Translations under genes and position numbers: made by a program
Assembly: GCF_016107705.1 (NCBI RefSeq)
Contig: NZ_JAEHGC010000001.1
Location: 310,001-374,000, forward strand
From: Neobacillus cucumis
Lineage (GTDB): Bacteria; Bacillota; Bacilli; Bacillales_B; DSM-18226
DNA: 64,000 nt
Direction: 5' to 3'
Shown here: positions 7,680 to 16,091 of the stretch, piece by piece
Layout of the letters: every line of letters begins with the position of its first letter
Numbering within the stretch: position 1 is the first letter of the stretch
Notes under the pieces: generated by a model
What the model saw: the letters and a program-made list of their open reading frames with translations, nothing else
The model's database searches: none
Told to the model about the DNA's origin: nothing

Positions 7680-9677
7680 CTATTGTTTGACCTGCAAACT
7701 TTTTGTGCCCTGAAGTCCGATTTGTAATGAGGTCATTAGACCTTCAAATGTTGCTTCTTCAAGTGTTCTTGGGGCTAGGCAATCGCCGATTTGCCATACC
7801 TCAGGAGCAGAATCTTTAATTTGCTCATACAATTCTACATTTGGTACGCGCCCAAGTGAAAGAATGATGGAGTCCACATTTTTAATGGTTTCCTTCTCAT
7901 AAGAAAATAAATTTCGAATTACTACTTTATCCTCTTTAATTTCGCCTAAATCATAGTGAGGAATCATTTTAATATTTAGCTGATAGAGCTTCTTTAAATA
8001 TTCATTTCTTAAATATTGATGAACTTCCTCGCCTATATAAAGCCTTGAAGAAATTAATGTTACTTGATGACCTTTTTCGGCTAAATCAATGGCAGCCTCC
8101 ATACCCGGCCAATCCCCGCCAAAGTCGAAGACCAATACATTTTTTCCGATATTTTTACCTCGATAATTAAATAATTGATCAACCGTACAAACTCTAGGAT
8201 CATTTATCCCAGAGATTTGGGGAATATATGGGCGGGACCCAACTGCACAAATAATCACATCCGGGCTTAGTCCCTTAATTTCCTCGGGTCCAATGTGCCA
8301 GCCAAGTTTTACATTTACATTACTAACTGATAACTTTTTAATAAAATTATCGAGCATCGTTTCCGCAAGCTCTTGTCGCATTGGAGCACGTCTTAAGGTT
8401 TGCAAAAGCCCTCCGACCTCATCCTCTTTATCTGCTAAAATGACTTCATGGCCAAACTCATCTAACGTTAAGGCAGCTTTTAACCCTGCAGGGCCTGCGC
8501 CGATAATAAGCACTTTCTTTTTCTCACGCGGTGTTTTCCGAAGTGCTTGCACCTTTAGTTCCTTCCCTGCTGTTGGATTTTGGACACAGCCTATGGCCAA
8601 TCCTTTATGATAATGACCAATACATGCTTGGAGACAGCCAATACAGGCATCAATTAAATGATGATTCCCCTCTTTTGCTTTATTCGGCATTTCCGGGTCG
8701 ACGATTAAGGAACGTGTCATCCCAACGACATCTGCCTTACCTGTGGCAACAATTTGCTCTGCCTCGACAGGGTCAACAATCCGCGAACCAACAAACACGG
8801 GTACGGCACCGGCCATACGGATTTTAAAGGCTTGCGGTGAATTATAACCATGTTTGACTGGGGATGGCGGCACAATATGTGTTGACCCTGCAAATGTGCT
8901 GGAATCGCCCGATGTGACATTAATAAAGTCTACACGGACTTGGTCCACTAAATACTCAACAATTTGGACGGAATCTTTTACATCCAATCCATCCATCGTC
9001 ATTTCATCGGCACTCATTCGGATCCCAACCGTGAAGTCTTCACCGACTTCTTGCCAAACCTGCTGCATCACTTCCACAATAAACCTCATTCGGTTTTCAA
9101 ATGAACCACCATATTTATCGGTACGATGATTGGTTTGGCCGGACCAAAACTGTGCTGGCAGGTATCCGTGAGAGCAACAGATTTCTACCCCGTCCAGACC
9201 ACCTTCTTTAGCAAGTTTTGCTGATCTAGCAAAGCCTTCGATTACATCTTTAATTTCCTCAATGCTCATCGGTCTTGGCATCGTTCCGAACCGGAGACTT
9301 GGTACAGCAGAAGGAGCCAATGCTGCAGTGCGATAATCGCTTGAAACTACTTCTCTTCCCCCATGAAATAATTGACTGAATACCTTCGTTCCAAATTGAT
9401 GGACTTCATTTGCAATCTCTAAGTAGGCCGGTACAATCCGTTGATCAAACCCTGCAATTGTATGGGTTGTCAGCATTCCTGATTCGTGTACAGCCGCTGC
9501 TTCTAATACAATCAGCCCCGCTCCACCTTTTGCCCGGGCAGAATGATAGGCAGTCATCTCCGGCGTAGGAATCCCACAGTCAACATGATTTGTCTGATGT
9601 GCTGTGCTAAGAATTCTATTTTTTAATTCTGTGTGACCAATTTCGATTGGGCTAAATAAATGCTTATAATTCGTCAC
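7680..9677 (-). CDS. FMN/FeS/FAD oxidoreductase of the dienoyl-CoA reductase / TMA dehydrogenase family
   Basis: 665 residues in the usual three-part layout. An N-terminal Old-Yellow-Enzyme FMN barrel (about 1-335) contains GVEICCSHGYLPAQF and the substrate-loop start STAHQTN. A [4Fe-4S] cluster segment follows at about 343-360 (CIGCLQACIGH, then a fourth Cys in AIGC). A C-terminal FAD/NAD(P) domain carries VLIIGAGPAGLKAAL at about 390 and an NADH site near VLVFDFGGDWPGME. Relatives reduce dienoyl-CoA or oxidatively demethylate N-methyl compounds (TMADH, StcD, DgcA). Which applies cannot be read here. A sigma-54 promoter precedes it, and the divergent activator and symporter suggest it degrades an imported solute. 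Confidence 0.88.
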   Translation of the reverse strand: MTNYKHLFSPIEIGHTELKNRILSTAHQTNHVDCGIPTPEMTAYHSARAKGGAGLIVLEAAAVHESGMLTTHTIAGFDQRIVPAYLEIANEVHQFGTKVFSQLFHGGREVVSSDYRTAALAPSAVPSLRFGTMPRPMSIEEIKDVIEGFARSAKLAKEGGLDGVEICCSHGYLPAQFWSGQTNHRTDKYGGSFENRMRFIVEVMQQVWQEVGEDFTVGIRMSADEMTMDGLDVKDSVQIVEYLVDQVRVDFINVTSGDSSTFAGSTHIVPPSPVKHGYNSPQAFKIRMAGAVPVFVGSRIVDPVEAEQIVATGKADVVGMTRSLIVDPEMPNKAKEGNHHLIDACIGCLQACIGHYHKGLAIGCVQNPTAGKELKVQALRKTPREKKKVLIIGAGPAGLKAALTLDEFGHEVILADKEDEVGGLLQTLRRAPMRQELAETMLDNFIKKLSVSNVNVKLGWHIGPEEIKGLSPDVIICAVGSRPYIPQISGINDPRVCTVDQLFNYRGKNIGKNVLVFDFGGDWPGMEAAIDLAEKGHQVTLISSRLYIGEEVHQYLRNEYLKKLYQLNIKMIPHYDLGEIKEDKVVIRNLFSYEKETIKNVDSIILSLGRVPNVELYEQIKDSAPEVWQIGDCLAPRTLEEATFEGLMTSLQIGLQGTKSLQVKQ

Positions 9678-9717
9678 GACTACTCACTCCTATTGGTTTG
9701 TATTTAACAAGTAACCT

Positions 9718-9733
9718 AGCAAAAATCGTGCCA
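9718..9733 (-). promoter_or_regulatory. Sigma-54 (-24/-12) promoter of the FMN oxidoreductase
   Basis: The minus strand reads TGGCAC, five bases, TTGCT, an exact match to the TGGCAC-N5-TTGCW consensus. It lies about 40 bp upstream of the oxidoreductase start codon. Confidence 0.9.
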
Positions 9734-9824
9734 ATCTGTAAGGTTGCTAGTAATTCAAGATATTTTTTTAAAAATTCATAATTTTCACTGAAACTAATTG
9801 TATAATGGAAGAAATTAGTGAATG

Positions 9825-9850
9825 TTTTTTGCATCAATCGGCGCAAAAAA
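9825..9850. promoter_or_regulatory. Inverted repeat, candidate enhancer site for the sigma-54 activator
   Basis: TTTTTTGC, a 10-bp spacer and GCAAAAAA form a perfect 8-bp inverted repeat. It stands about 100-115 bp upstream of the minus-strand -24/-12 promoter, the usual distance of a bacterial enhancer-binding-protein site. It also precedes the activator gene. The assignment is inference. Confidence 0.4.
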
Positions 9851-9910
9851 GGTTCACCGCAACTAAACTCTCCCTAATAAACTATTAAAACCAAATCTAA
9901 AGGGGGAATC

Positions 9911-9946
9911 ATGGTTAAAGTCGATGCAGAATGTGTTCACTTTTAA
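9911..9946 (+). CDS. Candidate 11-codon leader peptide ahead of the activator
   Basis: AGGGGG followed 4 bp later by ATG opens a short frame reading MVKVDAECVHF and stop. It ends 17 bp before the activator start. Its ribosome site is stronger than that of the activator (GGGTGG). It could couple or attenuate translation of the activator, or it may be a chance frame; there is no homology evidence. Confidence 0.35.
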   Translation: MVKVDAECVHF

Positions 9947-9963
9947 AAAGGATGGGTGGATAG

Positions 9964-11424
9964 ATGATCACTGAATGGAACTATCAACAAAAAATTAATG
10001 GACTCGAGAAATTAAATGTATCTCTTCAGGAACAGCTGGAAATTGCACTGCAAAAAATAAAGGAACTTACTCAAATATTGAATTCTTCCTATGATGAAAT
10101 TTTTGTAACGGATGCAGAAGGAAATGTTTTATTTGTAAGTGATTCGTGTAAATATTTTACTGGACTCCCGCCTGAATCCTTTATCCACAAAAATATTTTT
10201 GAATTGGTGGAGAAAGGCATCATTACCGACTCTGTCACGATTAAAACGATGCAAACCCAGACAGTACAATCAAATGAGCAAAATTACCCTAATGGAAAAA
10301 CCGTTCTGGCGACAGCTAAACCTGTTTTTGATGATGAAGGGAAATTGTATCGGATCGTCACAAATTCCCGTGATATTTCGGAATTAGTTGAGATGAAAAG
10401 AAGGTTGGCTGAGATTCATGCTTTACAGCAGGAAAATCTTGATGAAGCCATAATCGAAAAAGCGATTGGCCGCCAAAAGTTTATTACGCAATCTAAAAAC
10501 ATGGTCAACACACTAAAATTAGCTGAAAAAGTGGCTCCTTTAGACTCCTCGATTTTCATACATGGTGAATCAGGTGTAGGAAAGGGAGTATTAGCACGGA
10601 TCATTCATGAAAATAGCCCAAGAAATGTGCATTCATTTGTTCAAGTGAATTGTGGTGCAATACCTGAAAGCTTACTAGAATCAGAATTATTTGGCTATGA
10701 GGCTGGGGCATTTACCGGGGCAAACAAACGGGGAAAGGCCGGCTTGGTTGAGATGGCAGATGGCGGGACATTGTTTTTAGATGAAATTGGGGAAATGCCG
10801 CTTGAGCTTCAAGTGAAAATCCTCCATTTAGTTCAGGACAAAACTTTTAAAAAAGTGGGAGGAACCACTGAAAAGCACGTTGATATCCGCATCATTTCGG
10901 CTACCAATAAAGATTTATTACAAATGATTGAGGAAAAAAAATTCCGTCAGGATTTATACTACCGCCTACACGTTGTTCCACTAAGAATCCCCCCATTAAG
11001 AAAACGGAAGCAGGATATTTTAGTTTTAACAGATTATTTTTTAAATCAATTTAATCAAAAATATTCACAGCAGATTGAATTAGATGAGAATGCCAAACTC
11101 TTGCTGCAGCTCCAAGAATGGCGTGGGAATGTGAGAGAATTAGAGAATTTTATTGAACAAATTGTTGTCACGGCAAGTAAACCTTTAATAAGTATTGAAG
11201 ATTTACCGTTTGCAATCGATCATCGAATTCCTCATGAAAACAGTCTATCATTGCAGCAGCTTCCATTAAAAAGAGCCGTAGAAGAAACAGAAAAACAAGT
11301 TCTTACCTATGCACTAAAGAAATATAAATCGACAAGAAAAATGGCCAAAGCATTAGGAGTAAATCAAACCACCATAATGAGAAAACTACATAAGTATCAC
11401 ATGACCTCAAATGAAACGACTTAA
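9964..11424 (+). CDS. Sigma-54-dependent transcriptional activator with PAS sensor
   Basis: 486 residues. A short coiled coil (about 5-38) leads into a PAS domain (about 40-140; EIFVTDAEGNVLFVS). An AAA+ sigma-54 domain (about 172-400) follows, with Walker A GESGVGKG (201-208), the sigma-54 contact loop GAFTGA (248-253) and Walker B GTLFLDEIGEMP. A C-terminal Fis-type helix-turn-helix carries STRKMAKALGVNQTTIMRKL. It is a bacterial enhancer-binding protein of the RocR/LevR-like class with a PAS ligand or redox sensor. It stands between two sigma-54 promoters, one facing the FMN oxidoreductase and one facing the symporter, so it most likely switches on both. The inducer is unknown. Confidence 0.92.
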   Translation: MITEWNYQQKINGLEKLNVSLQEQLEIALQKIKELTQILNSSYDEIFVTDAEGNVLFVSDSCKYFTGLPPESFIHKNIFELVEKGIITDSVTIKTMQTQTVQSNEQNYPNGKTVLATAKPVFDDEGKLYRIVTNSRDISELVEMKRRLAEIHALQQENLDEAIIEKAIGRQKFITQSKNMVNTLKLAEKVAPLDSSIFIHGESGVGKGVLARIIHENSPRNVHSFVQVNCGAIPESLLESELFGYEAGAFTGANKRGKAGLVEMADGGTLFLDEIGEMPLELQVKILHLVQDKTFKKVGGTTEKHVDIRIISATNKDLLQMIEEKKFRQDLYYRLHVVPLRIPPLRKRKQDILVLTDYFLNQFNQKYSQQIELDENAKLLLQLQEWRGNVRELENFIEQIVVTASKPLISIEDLPFAIDHRIPHENSLSLQQLPLKRAVEETEKQVLTYALKKYKSTRKMAKALGVNQTTIMRKLHKYHMTSNETT

Positions 11425-11453
11425 TCGTTACAATTAACTGAATTTTTAGATAT

Positions 11454-11469
11454 TGGCACAAAAATTGCA
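11454..11469 (+). promoter_or_regulatory. Sigma-54 (-24/-12) promoter of the symporter genes
   Basis: TGGCAC, AAAAA, TTGCA is an exact match to the sigma-54 consensus. It lies 30 bp past the activator stop and about 42 bp before the small accessory gene. Confidence 0.92.
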
Positions 11470-11510
11470 TTATATTTCAGTGAACAATCAAATGACAGGG
11501 AGTGATGAGA

Positions 11511-11651
11511 GTGGGAGAATTACTTTTTTGTTTGGGCTATGGAGGTTCACTAATTATTTTAGGACTTATCACCAAATTTTTCGTCCGCAGAATGGAAAAA
11601 GATGTAATAACCACAACAAATATATCGAAAGATGAAAAGGCGGGGATGTAA
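11511..11651 (+). CDS. Symporter small accessory protein (46 aa)
   Basis: A very short membrane protein with one hydrophobic helix followed by a basic-acidic tail: LLFCLGYGGSLIILGLITKF, then FVRRMEKD. The GTG at 11511 is preferred because AGGGAG lies 8 bp before it; an ATG at 11505 would sit only 2 bp from that site. The stop is 2 bp before the symporter start, so the two are co-translated from the sigma-54 promoter. Peptides of this look (GYGG, then FVRRM) precede many sodium:solute symporter genes and are annotated as small symporter accessory proteins (recalled). The role in assembly or activity is inference. Confidence 0.75.
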   Translation: MGELLFCLGYGGSLIILGLITKFFVRRMEKDVITTTNISKDEKAGM

Positions 11652-11653
11652 AA

Positions 11654-13258
11654 ATGATCTATACAATCGGTATTATTGTCTCCTTCCTTGTTTACATCCT
11701 TATCGGTGTTTTTCTTTCCAGACGAGTTAAAAATTCTGAGGAATATTATGTTTCCGGAAGAAAAGGCTCTACTCTGATGGTCACCGGTACTCTGGTTGCT
11801 TCGTTTTTAAGTACCGTTTCCTTTATGGGGGAAGCTGGATTTTCATATGAAGGCTACCCAATCCTTTTACTCATCCTGGTTATTTTCAATGCAACCGGCT
11901 ATGTAGTAGGGGTGTTCTTTTTCGGGCGGTATTTACGAAGAAGTAAATCCTTGACTGTTCCTGAATATTTCGGTAACCGCTTCCAATCTAATAAAGTAAG
12001 AATGGCTGCAGCAATTACAACAATTCTTGGTATTGCTGCTTATTTGGTCGCTGTTACACAAGGTGCCGCCGTATTGCTTTCAGAAATATCCGGGATTTCC
12101 TACACATTTGCCTTACTGTTAATGTGGGTCGTTTATGCTTCTTTTACCGTTCTTTCCGGCGCAAAAGGAGTTATGGTTAATGATACTATCATGTTTTTCA
12201 TCTTCTCAATTGCTACTTACTTAGCTTTCCCGTATATTATTCATTCTGCCGGAGGATTCCCGGATGCCATTGTGAAAGCAGCAACAAATCCTGCTCGCCC
12301 TGATTTATTAAGCTGGCATGGGATTACTGGCCCGAATAACTATATGGGGGCACCGTGGGAAGCATTTATCTGGGCAGTTATCTTAGGTTTAGTATGGTCA
12401 GCGGTTATTTCCATCAGCCCTTGGCAGAGCAGCCGTTATTTAATGGCAAAAAATGAACATGTGGCGATTCGCTCGGGTGTTTGGGCAACCATTTCTATCA
12501 TTACGATCTACTTGTTTCTTCATATCAGCATTTCTACGATTACTACGATTAATCCAGATATTAAACCTACCGAGAAAGTGTTCATTTGGGCGGCAATGAA
12601 TATTGTTCCGAAGTGGTTGGGTATTATTATTGTGAGTGGTATTATGGCTGCAGCGTTATCATCCTGTGCCAGCTTCTTGCAACTCATTGGCTCAAGCATT
12701 ACGCGTGATATCATGGAACAGTCCCGAAACAAAAAGTATTCAGACAAACGCCTGCTTGTGACAAGCAGAATTTCGATGATTGTCGCTAGTATTGTCATCC
12801 TTCTAATCGGGCTTTGGCAGCCGCCTTCCATTATGTGGATTGGTTATTTTGCTGCTACCCTATTTGCCGCTTCCTGGGGCCCTATTGCGTTTGCAAGTGT
12901 CTTCTCAAAAAAGGTAACAAAAACAGGTGCATTGTGGAGTATCATCTTTGGATTTTTGGGAGTAATTCTTGGCGAATCCCTGAAAAAATACGGTGTTAAA
13001 CTGCCGGTTTATTTAGATCCAGTAATTATTGGTGTCATTTTAAGCTTATTAGCTCTTTGGATTGGTTCTAAAGTTGGCGAAATTTCTAAGGAAGAACGGG
13101 AATTCCAAGCAAATATTTTAACACGGCCAATTGAAGCAGACGATAAAGAAGAAATGGCGATCACGAAACGTTATCCTACCTATTTAATGATTAGCGGCGT
13201 TATCATCATCATTATTACTTTCATTTTCTACTACTATCCATTGACACTGGCGATGTAG
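11654..13258 (+). CDS. Sodium:solute symporter (SSS family)
   Basis: 534 residues with about 13 transmembrane helices. The family start is clear (YTIGIIVSFLVYILIGVFLS, then RRVKNSEEYYVSGRK). The conserved helix 1-3 segment is GTLVASFLSTVSFMGEAG, and a typical ISPWQSSRYLMAK loop follows. It imports an organic solute with sodium. Relatives take up proline, pantothenate, acetate or other acids; the substrate cannot be read from sequence. Its sigma-54 promoter and the linked FMN oxidoreductase suggest that it supplies that enzyme. GGGG lies about 9 bp before the ATG. Confidence 0.92.
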   Translation: MIYTIGIIVSFLVYILIGVFLSRRVKNSEEYYVSGRKGSTLMVTGTLVASFLSTVSFMGEAGFSYEGYPILLLILVIFNATGYVVGVFFFGRYLRRSKSLTVPEYFGNRFQSNKVRMAAAITTILGIAAYLVAVTQGAAVLLSEISGISYTFALLLMWVVYASFTVLSGAKGVMVNDTIMFFIFSIATYLAFPYIIHSAGGFPDAIVKAATNPARPDLLSWHGITGPNNYMGAPWEAFIWAVILGLVWSAVISISPWQSSRYLMAKNEHVAIRSGVWATISIITIYLFLHISISTITTINPDIKPTEKVFIWAAMNIVPKWLGIIIVSGIMAAALSSCASFLQLIGSSITRDIMEQSRNKKYSDKRLLVTSRISMIVASIVILLIGLWQPPSIMWIGYFAATLFAASWGPIAFASVFSKKVTKTGALWSIIFGFLGVILGESLKKYGVKLPVYLDPVIIGVILSLLALWIGSKVGEISKEEREFQANILTRPIEADDKEEMAITKRYPTYLMISGVIIIIITFIFYYYPLTLAM

Positions 13259-13300
13259 AATACTAAATCTAGTTTTTTGGTGTAAAATTAAACTCAAACT

Positions 13301-13380
13301 CTTTTTATCAGCGATTTTTCAGGTTTTATTAGCGGTTCTACCCATTTTATCAGCGAATCGCATAGGTTTATCAGCGAATT
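13301..13380. repeat. Four imperfect copies of a TTTATCAGCGA repeat
   Basis: Copies begin at about 13303, 13324, 13344 and 13366, giving a period of 20-22 bp. The core is TTTTATCAGCGAAT, and the second copy reads TTATTAGCGG. It lies in the symporter 3' region just before the shared terminator. The function is unknown. Confidence 0.7.
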
Positions 13381-13425
13381 AAAAAAAGTTGACCCAGAGA
13401 TTAAATCTGCGTCAACTTTTTTATT
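13381..13425. terminator. Bidirectional terminator between symporter and yfmR
   Basis: AAAAAAGTTGACCCAGA and TCTGCGTCAACTTTTTT form a stem with one mismatch. A-rich and T-rich ends serve both converging genes. Confidence 0.9.
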
Positions 13426-13440
13426 GTACGAAACCTATTA

Positions 13441-15327
13441 TTATCCTTCCGCCAGCTCCGCAAGATACGACCAGCGTTCAATTAACTGTTCAAGCTTCTC
13501 ATTTAATTCAGCTTCCTGTTTCATCAAATCCTGTGCTTTTGTAAAATCACTGCCAACCTTTGCGAGTTCCGTAGAGGTTTCTTCTAGTTTCTCTTCTGTT
13601 TTAGCAATCACGTCATCAATTTCTTCCCACTCTTTTTTCTCCATATAGGTCATTTTTTTCTTTTTTTCCTTTTCCGGAGATTTTACTGTCTGAGCGGAGA
13701 CGCTAGCAGCTTTTTGTACTTCGTTCAACGATTCTTTATCAAGATATTCTGTGTAATTGCCAAAGAATGAATCAATCGTACCTTCCCCTTGTAGAACCAG
13801 GAGCTGGTCGACGACCTTATCTAAGAAGTAACGGTCATGCGATACGGTGATGACTACCCCAGGAAATTCCTCTAAATAATCTTCAAGAACCGTCAGCGTT
13901 TGTGTATCAAGATCATTTGTAGGCTCGTCCAAAAGTAGAACATTTGGAGCGGTCATTAATATTTTTAACAGGTATAAGCGGCGTTTCTCTCCACCGGAAA
14001 GCTTTCGGATTGGTGTCCCATGGGTAAATGGCGGGAATAGAAAACGCTCAAGCATTTGGGCCGCCGAAATTGTTTTCCCATCGGATGTCTCGACGATCTG
14101 TGCTGTTTCCTTAATGTATTCAATCATCCGCATGTTTTCATCCATGTCTTCGCTTTCCTGTGTGTAGTAAGCGATTTTCACCGTTTGCCCCATCAGGAAT
14201 TCCCCTTCATCAAGCGGAATTTTTTTGGCAAAGATATTAAGCAGGGTGGATTTTCCTGTTCCATTTCGCCCGATAATTCCGATTCGGTCACCCGGTTTGA
14301 CCAACAGGTCAAAATGGTTGAGGATGGTTTTGACCCCATACCGTTTTGAAGCATCCTTTAATTCAAAAACCTGCTTACCCAGCCGGCTCCCGTTTAACGA
14401 AATATCAAGCTTCTCCCCAGATGGTTTCCCGCCTGATAGCTTATCGTCCAGCTCCTCAAAGCGCTGAATCCGTGCCTTTTGTTTTGTTGTTCTTGCCTTT
14501 GCACCTCTTCTAATCCATTCAAGTTCTCGTCTGAAAAGATTTTTTCTTTTTTCAAACGTGGCTGCCTCATTTTCTTCCCGGATGGCTTTGGATTCCAAAA
14601 AGGATGCATAATTTCCTTTATAGCTGTAGAGATTGCCACTGTCTAATTCAAACATTCTGTTTGCAACACGGTCTAAAAAGTAGCGGTCATGGGTGACAAG
14701 CAAAATTGAACCATTATACCTGCTCAAGTAATCCTCTAGCCATTTGACAGTATCAAAATCAAGATGGTTGGTCGGTTCGTCTAAAATGAGTAAATCAGGT
14801 TCAGCGATTAAAACCTGCGCCATTGCCACACGTTTTTTCTGCCCCCCAGAAAGCTCGCCAATCTTCTTTCCAAAATCCTCAATCCCTAATTTAGTTAAAA
14901 TGGATTTGGCATTGGTGCTCGCATCCCAAGCATTCAGAGCATCCATTTGTTTTTGTATTTGAAAAAGCTCGTCCTGAATTTTAGAGTCATTCGGAAGGGC
15001 GTTCAGTTTCTGAAGCGTTTTTTCGTAATCTCGCATTAATTTTAAAATCGGTGCTTCGCCGTGATAGACCTGCTCAAGAACCGTCCGTTCCGCATCAAAA
15101 TCAGGCTGCTGTGCTAAAAAGGCAATGGAATAATCTTTCCCGGCAATAATCTTGCCCTCATCCGGCTGGTCCAAGCCGGCGACAATTTTTAATAGAGAGG
15201 ATTTCCCCGTTCCATTAACCCCGATTAGGCCGACACGCTCTTTTTCTCCGATTGTAAAAGAAATATCATTAAAAAGCTGTTTTTCCCCGTAGGTTTTCGT
15301 GACGTTTTCCACTGTGAGCATTTTCAT
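13441..15327 (-). CDS. yfmR: ABC-F family ribosome-acting ATPase, YfmR-like
   Basis: 628 residues and no membrane segment. There are two ABC ATPase domains: Walker A GVNGTGKSS (36-44) with signature LSGGQKKR and Walker B LLILDEPTNHLD, then GRNGTGKST with LSGGEKRR and LLLDEPTNDLD. A charged linker lies between them and a C-terminal coiled coil (EKEKKKKMTYMEKKEWEE) follows. ABC-F proteins of this type bind the ribosome E site; YfmR in B. subtilis relieves stalling together with EF-P. The ATG at 15327 overlaps the stop of the upstream ypgQ as ATGA, so the genes are coupled. YdiF-type paralogues are the main alternative. Confidence 0.88.
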   Translation of the reverse strand: MKMLTVENVTKTYGEKQLFNDISFTIGEKERVGLIGVNGTGKSSLLKIVAGLDQPDEGKIIAGKDYSIAFLAQQPDFDAERTVLEQVYHGEAPILKLMRDYEKTLQKLNALPNDSKIQDELFQIQKQMDALNAWDASTNAKSILTKLGIEDFGKKIGELSGGQKKRVAMAQVLIAEPDLLILDEPTNHLDFDTVKWLEDYLSRYNGSILLVTHDRYFLDRVANRMFELDSGNLYSYKGNYASFLESKAIREENEAATFEKRKNLFRRELEWIRRGAKARTTKQKARIQRFEELDDKLSGGKPSGEKLDISLNGSRLGKQVFELKDASKRYGVKTILNHFDLLVKPGDRIGIIGRNGTGKSTLLNIFAKKIPLDEGEFLMGQTVKIAYYTQESEDMDENMRMIEYIKETAQIVETSDGKTISAAQMLERFLFPPFTHGTPIRKLSGGEKRRLYLLKILMTAPNVLLLDEPTNDLDTQTLTVLEDYLEEFPGVVITVSHDRYFLDKVVDQLLVLQGEGTIDSFFGNYTEYLDKESLNEVQKAASVSAQTVKSPEKEKKKKMTYMEKKEWEEIDDVIAKTEEKLEETSTELAKVGSDFTKAQDLMKQEAELNEKLEQLIERWSYLAELAEG

Positions 15328-15971
15328 GATTGACCATTCCATTCTTGATAAAATTGTTCTAAAAATGTCTCCATCATTTGATGACGGCTTTCAGCCATTT
15401 TTTTTGCAGTTTCTGTATTTAACATTTCTTTTAATTTTAGGAGTTTTTCATAGAAATGATGAATGCTAGTTGATTTCCCTTTACGGTATTCCTCTATCGT
15501 CATTTCTTCTCTAATTTTGAACGAGGGGTCGTAAATCTGTTGGCCCTTTTTTCCCCCGTAGGCAAAGACACGGGCAATCCCGATGGCGCCAATCGCATCC
15601 AGTCGGTCTGCGTCTTGGACAATTTTCGCCTCGACGGTTTCGAGCTCTATTTTTCTTCCACCCTTGAAGGAAATGGAATCGATAATCTTTTTAATTTGCT
15701 GTATTTCTTCTTTTGATAATTCAATGGTTCTTAAAAATCCATCTAGTTTTGCTTCACCTTTTTCAGTGGTTTCATTTAGTTTTTCATCAGGTATATCATG
15801 AAGGAGCGCTGCCATTTCGATAATAAACGGGTCTCCTGATTTTTCCTGTTCGTATATATATAATGCATTTCGTCGGACGCGATCCACATGGAACCAATCA
15901 TGCCCTGTAGCATCTTCAGCTAATTCACTTTGGACAAACGTTTCTGCTTGTTCAATGATTTGTTTTTTCAA
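15324..15971 (-). CDS. ypgQ: HD-domain phosphohydrolase YpgQ
   Basis: 215 residues with the HD metal site H...HD...D: HDWFHVDRVRRNAL, then AALLHDIPDEKL, then VQDADRLDAIGAIGIARVF. Length and motifs fit YpgQ, reported as a Mn-dependent pyrophosphohydrolase acting on nucleotides. It is cytosolic. Its stop overlaps the start of yfmR by 4 bp, an arrangement that co-expresses a nucleotide hydrolase with a translation factor. The GTG/ATG choice is simple: ATG at 15971 starts MKKQIIEQAETFVQ. Confidence 0.88.
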   Translation of the reverse strand: MKKQIIEQAETFVQSELAEDATGHDWFHVDRVRRNALYIYEQEKSGDPFIIEMAALLHDIPDEKLNETTEKGEAKLDGFLRTIELSKEEIQQIKKIIDSISFKGGRKIELETVEAKIVQDADRLDAIGAIGIARVFAYGGKKGQQIYDPSFKIREEMTIEEYRKGKSTSIHHFYEKLLKLKEMLNTETAKKMAESRHQMMETFLEQFYQEWNGQS

Positions 15972-16055
15972 TTAAAACACCTACCCTCATCCTTGCTATT
16001 CTATCATGAAAAAGAAGGATTGTTGAAAAAGATTGGATAAATCCTCCCCCTTAAA

Positions 16056-16084
16056 TAGAAAAAATCCGCGGGAAGCCCACGGAT
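16056..16084 (-). terminator. Terminator of the degV-like gene
   Basis: Minus strand ATCCGTGGG, a 3-bp loop and CCCGCGGAT are followed by TTTTTCT, directly after the stop codon. Confidence 0.9.
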
Positions 16085-16091
16085 CCAAACA

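Noticed and set aside
8293..9129. Plus-strand frames opposite the FMN oxidoreductase
   Set aside because: Shadow frames of a strongly supported gene; no ribosome sites or domains.
15583..15801. Plus-strand 72-codon frame opposite ypgQ
   Set aside because: Ser-rich antisense reading of a conserved HD-domain gene with no ribosome site.
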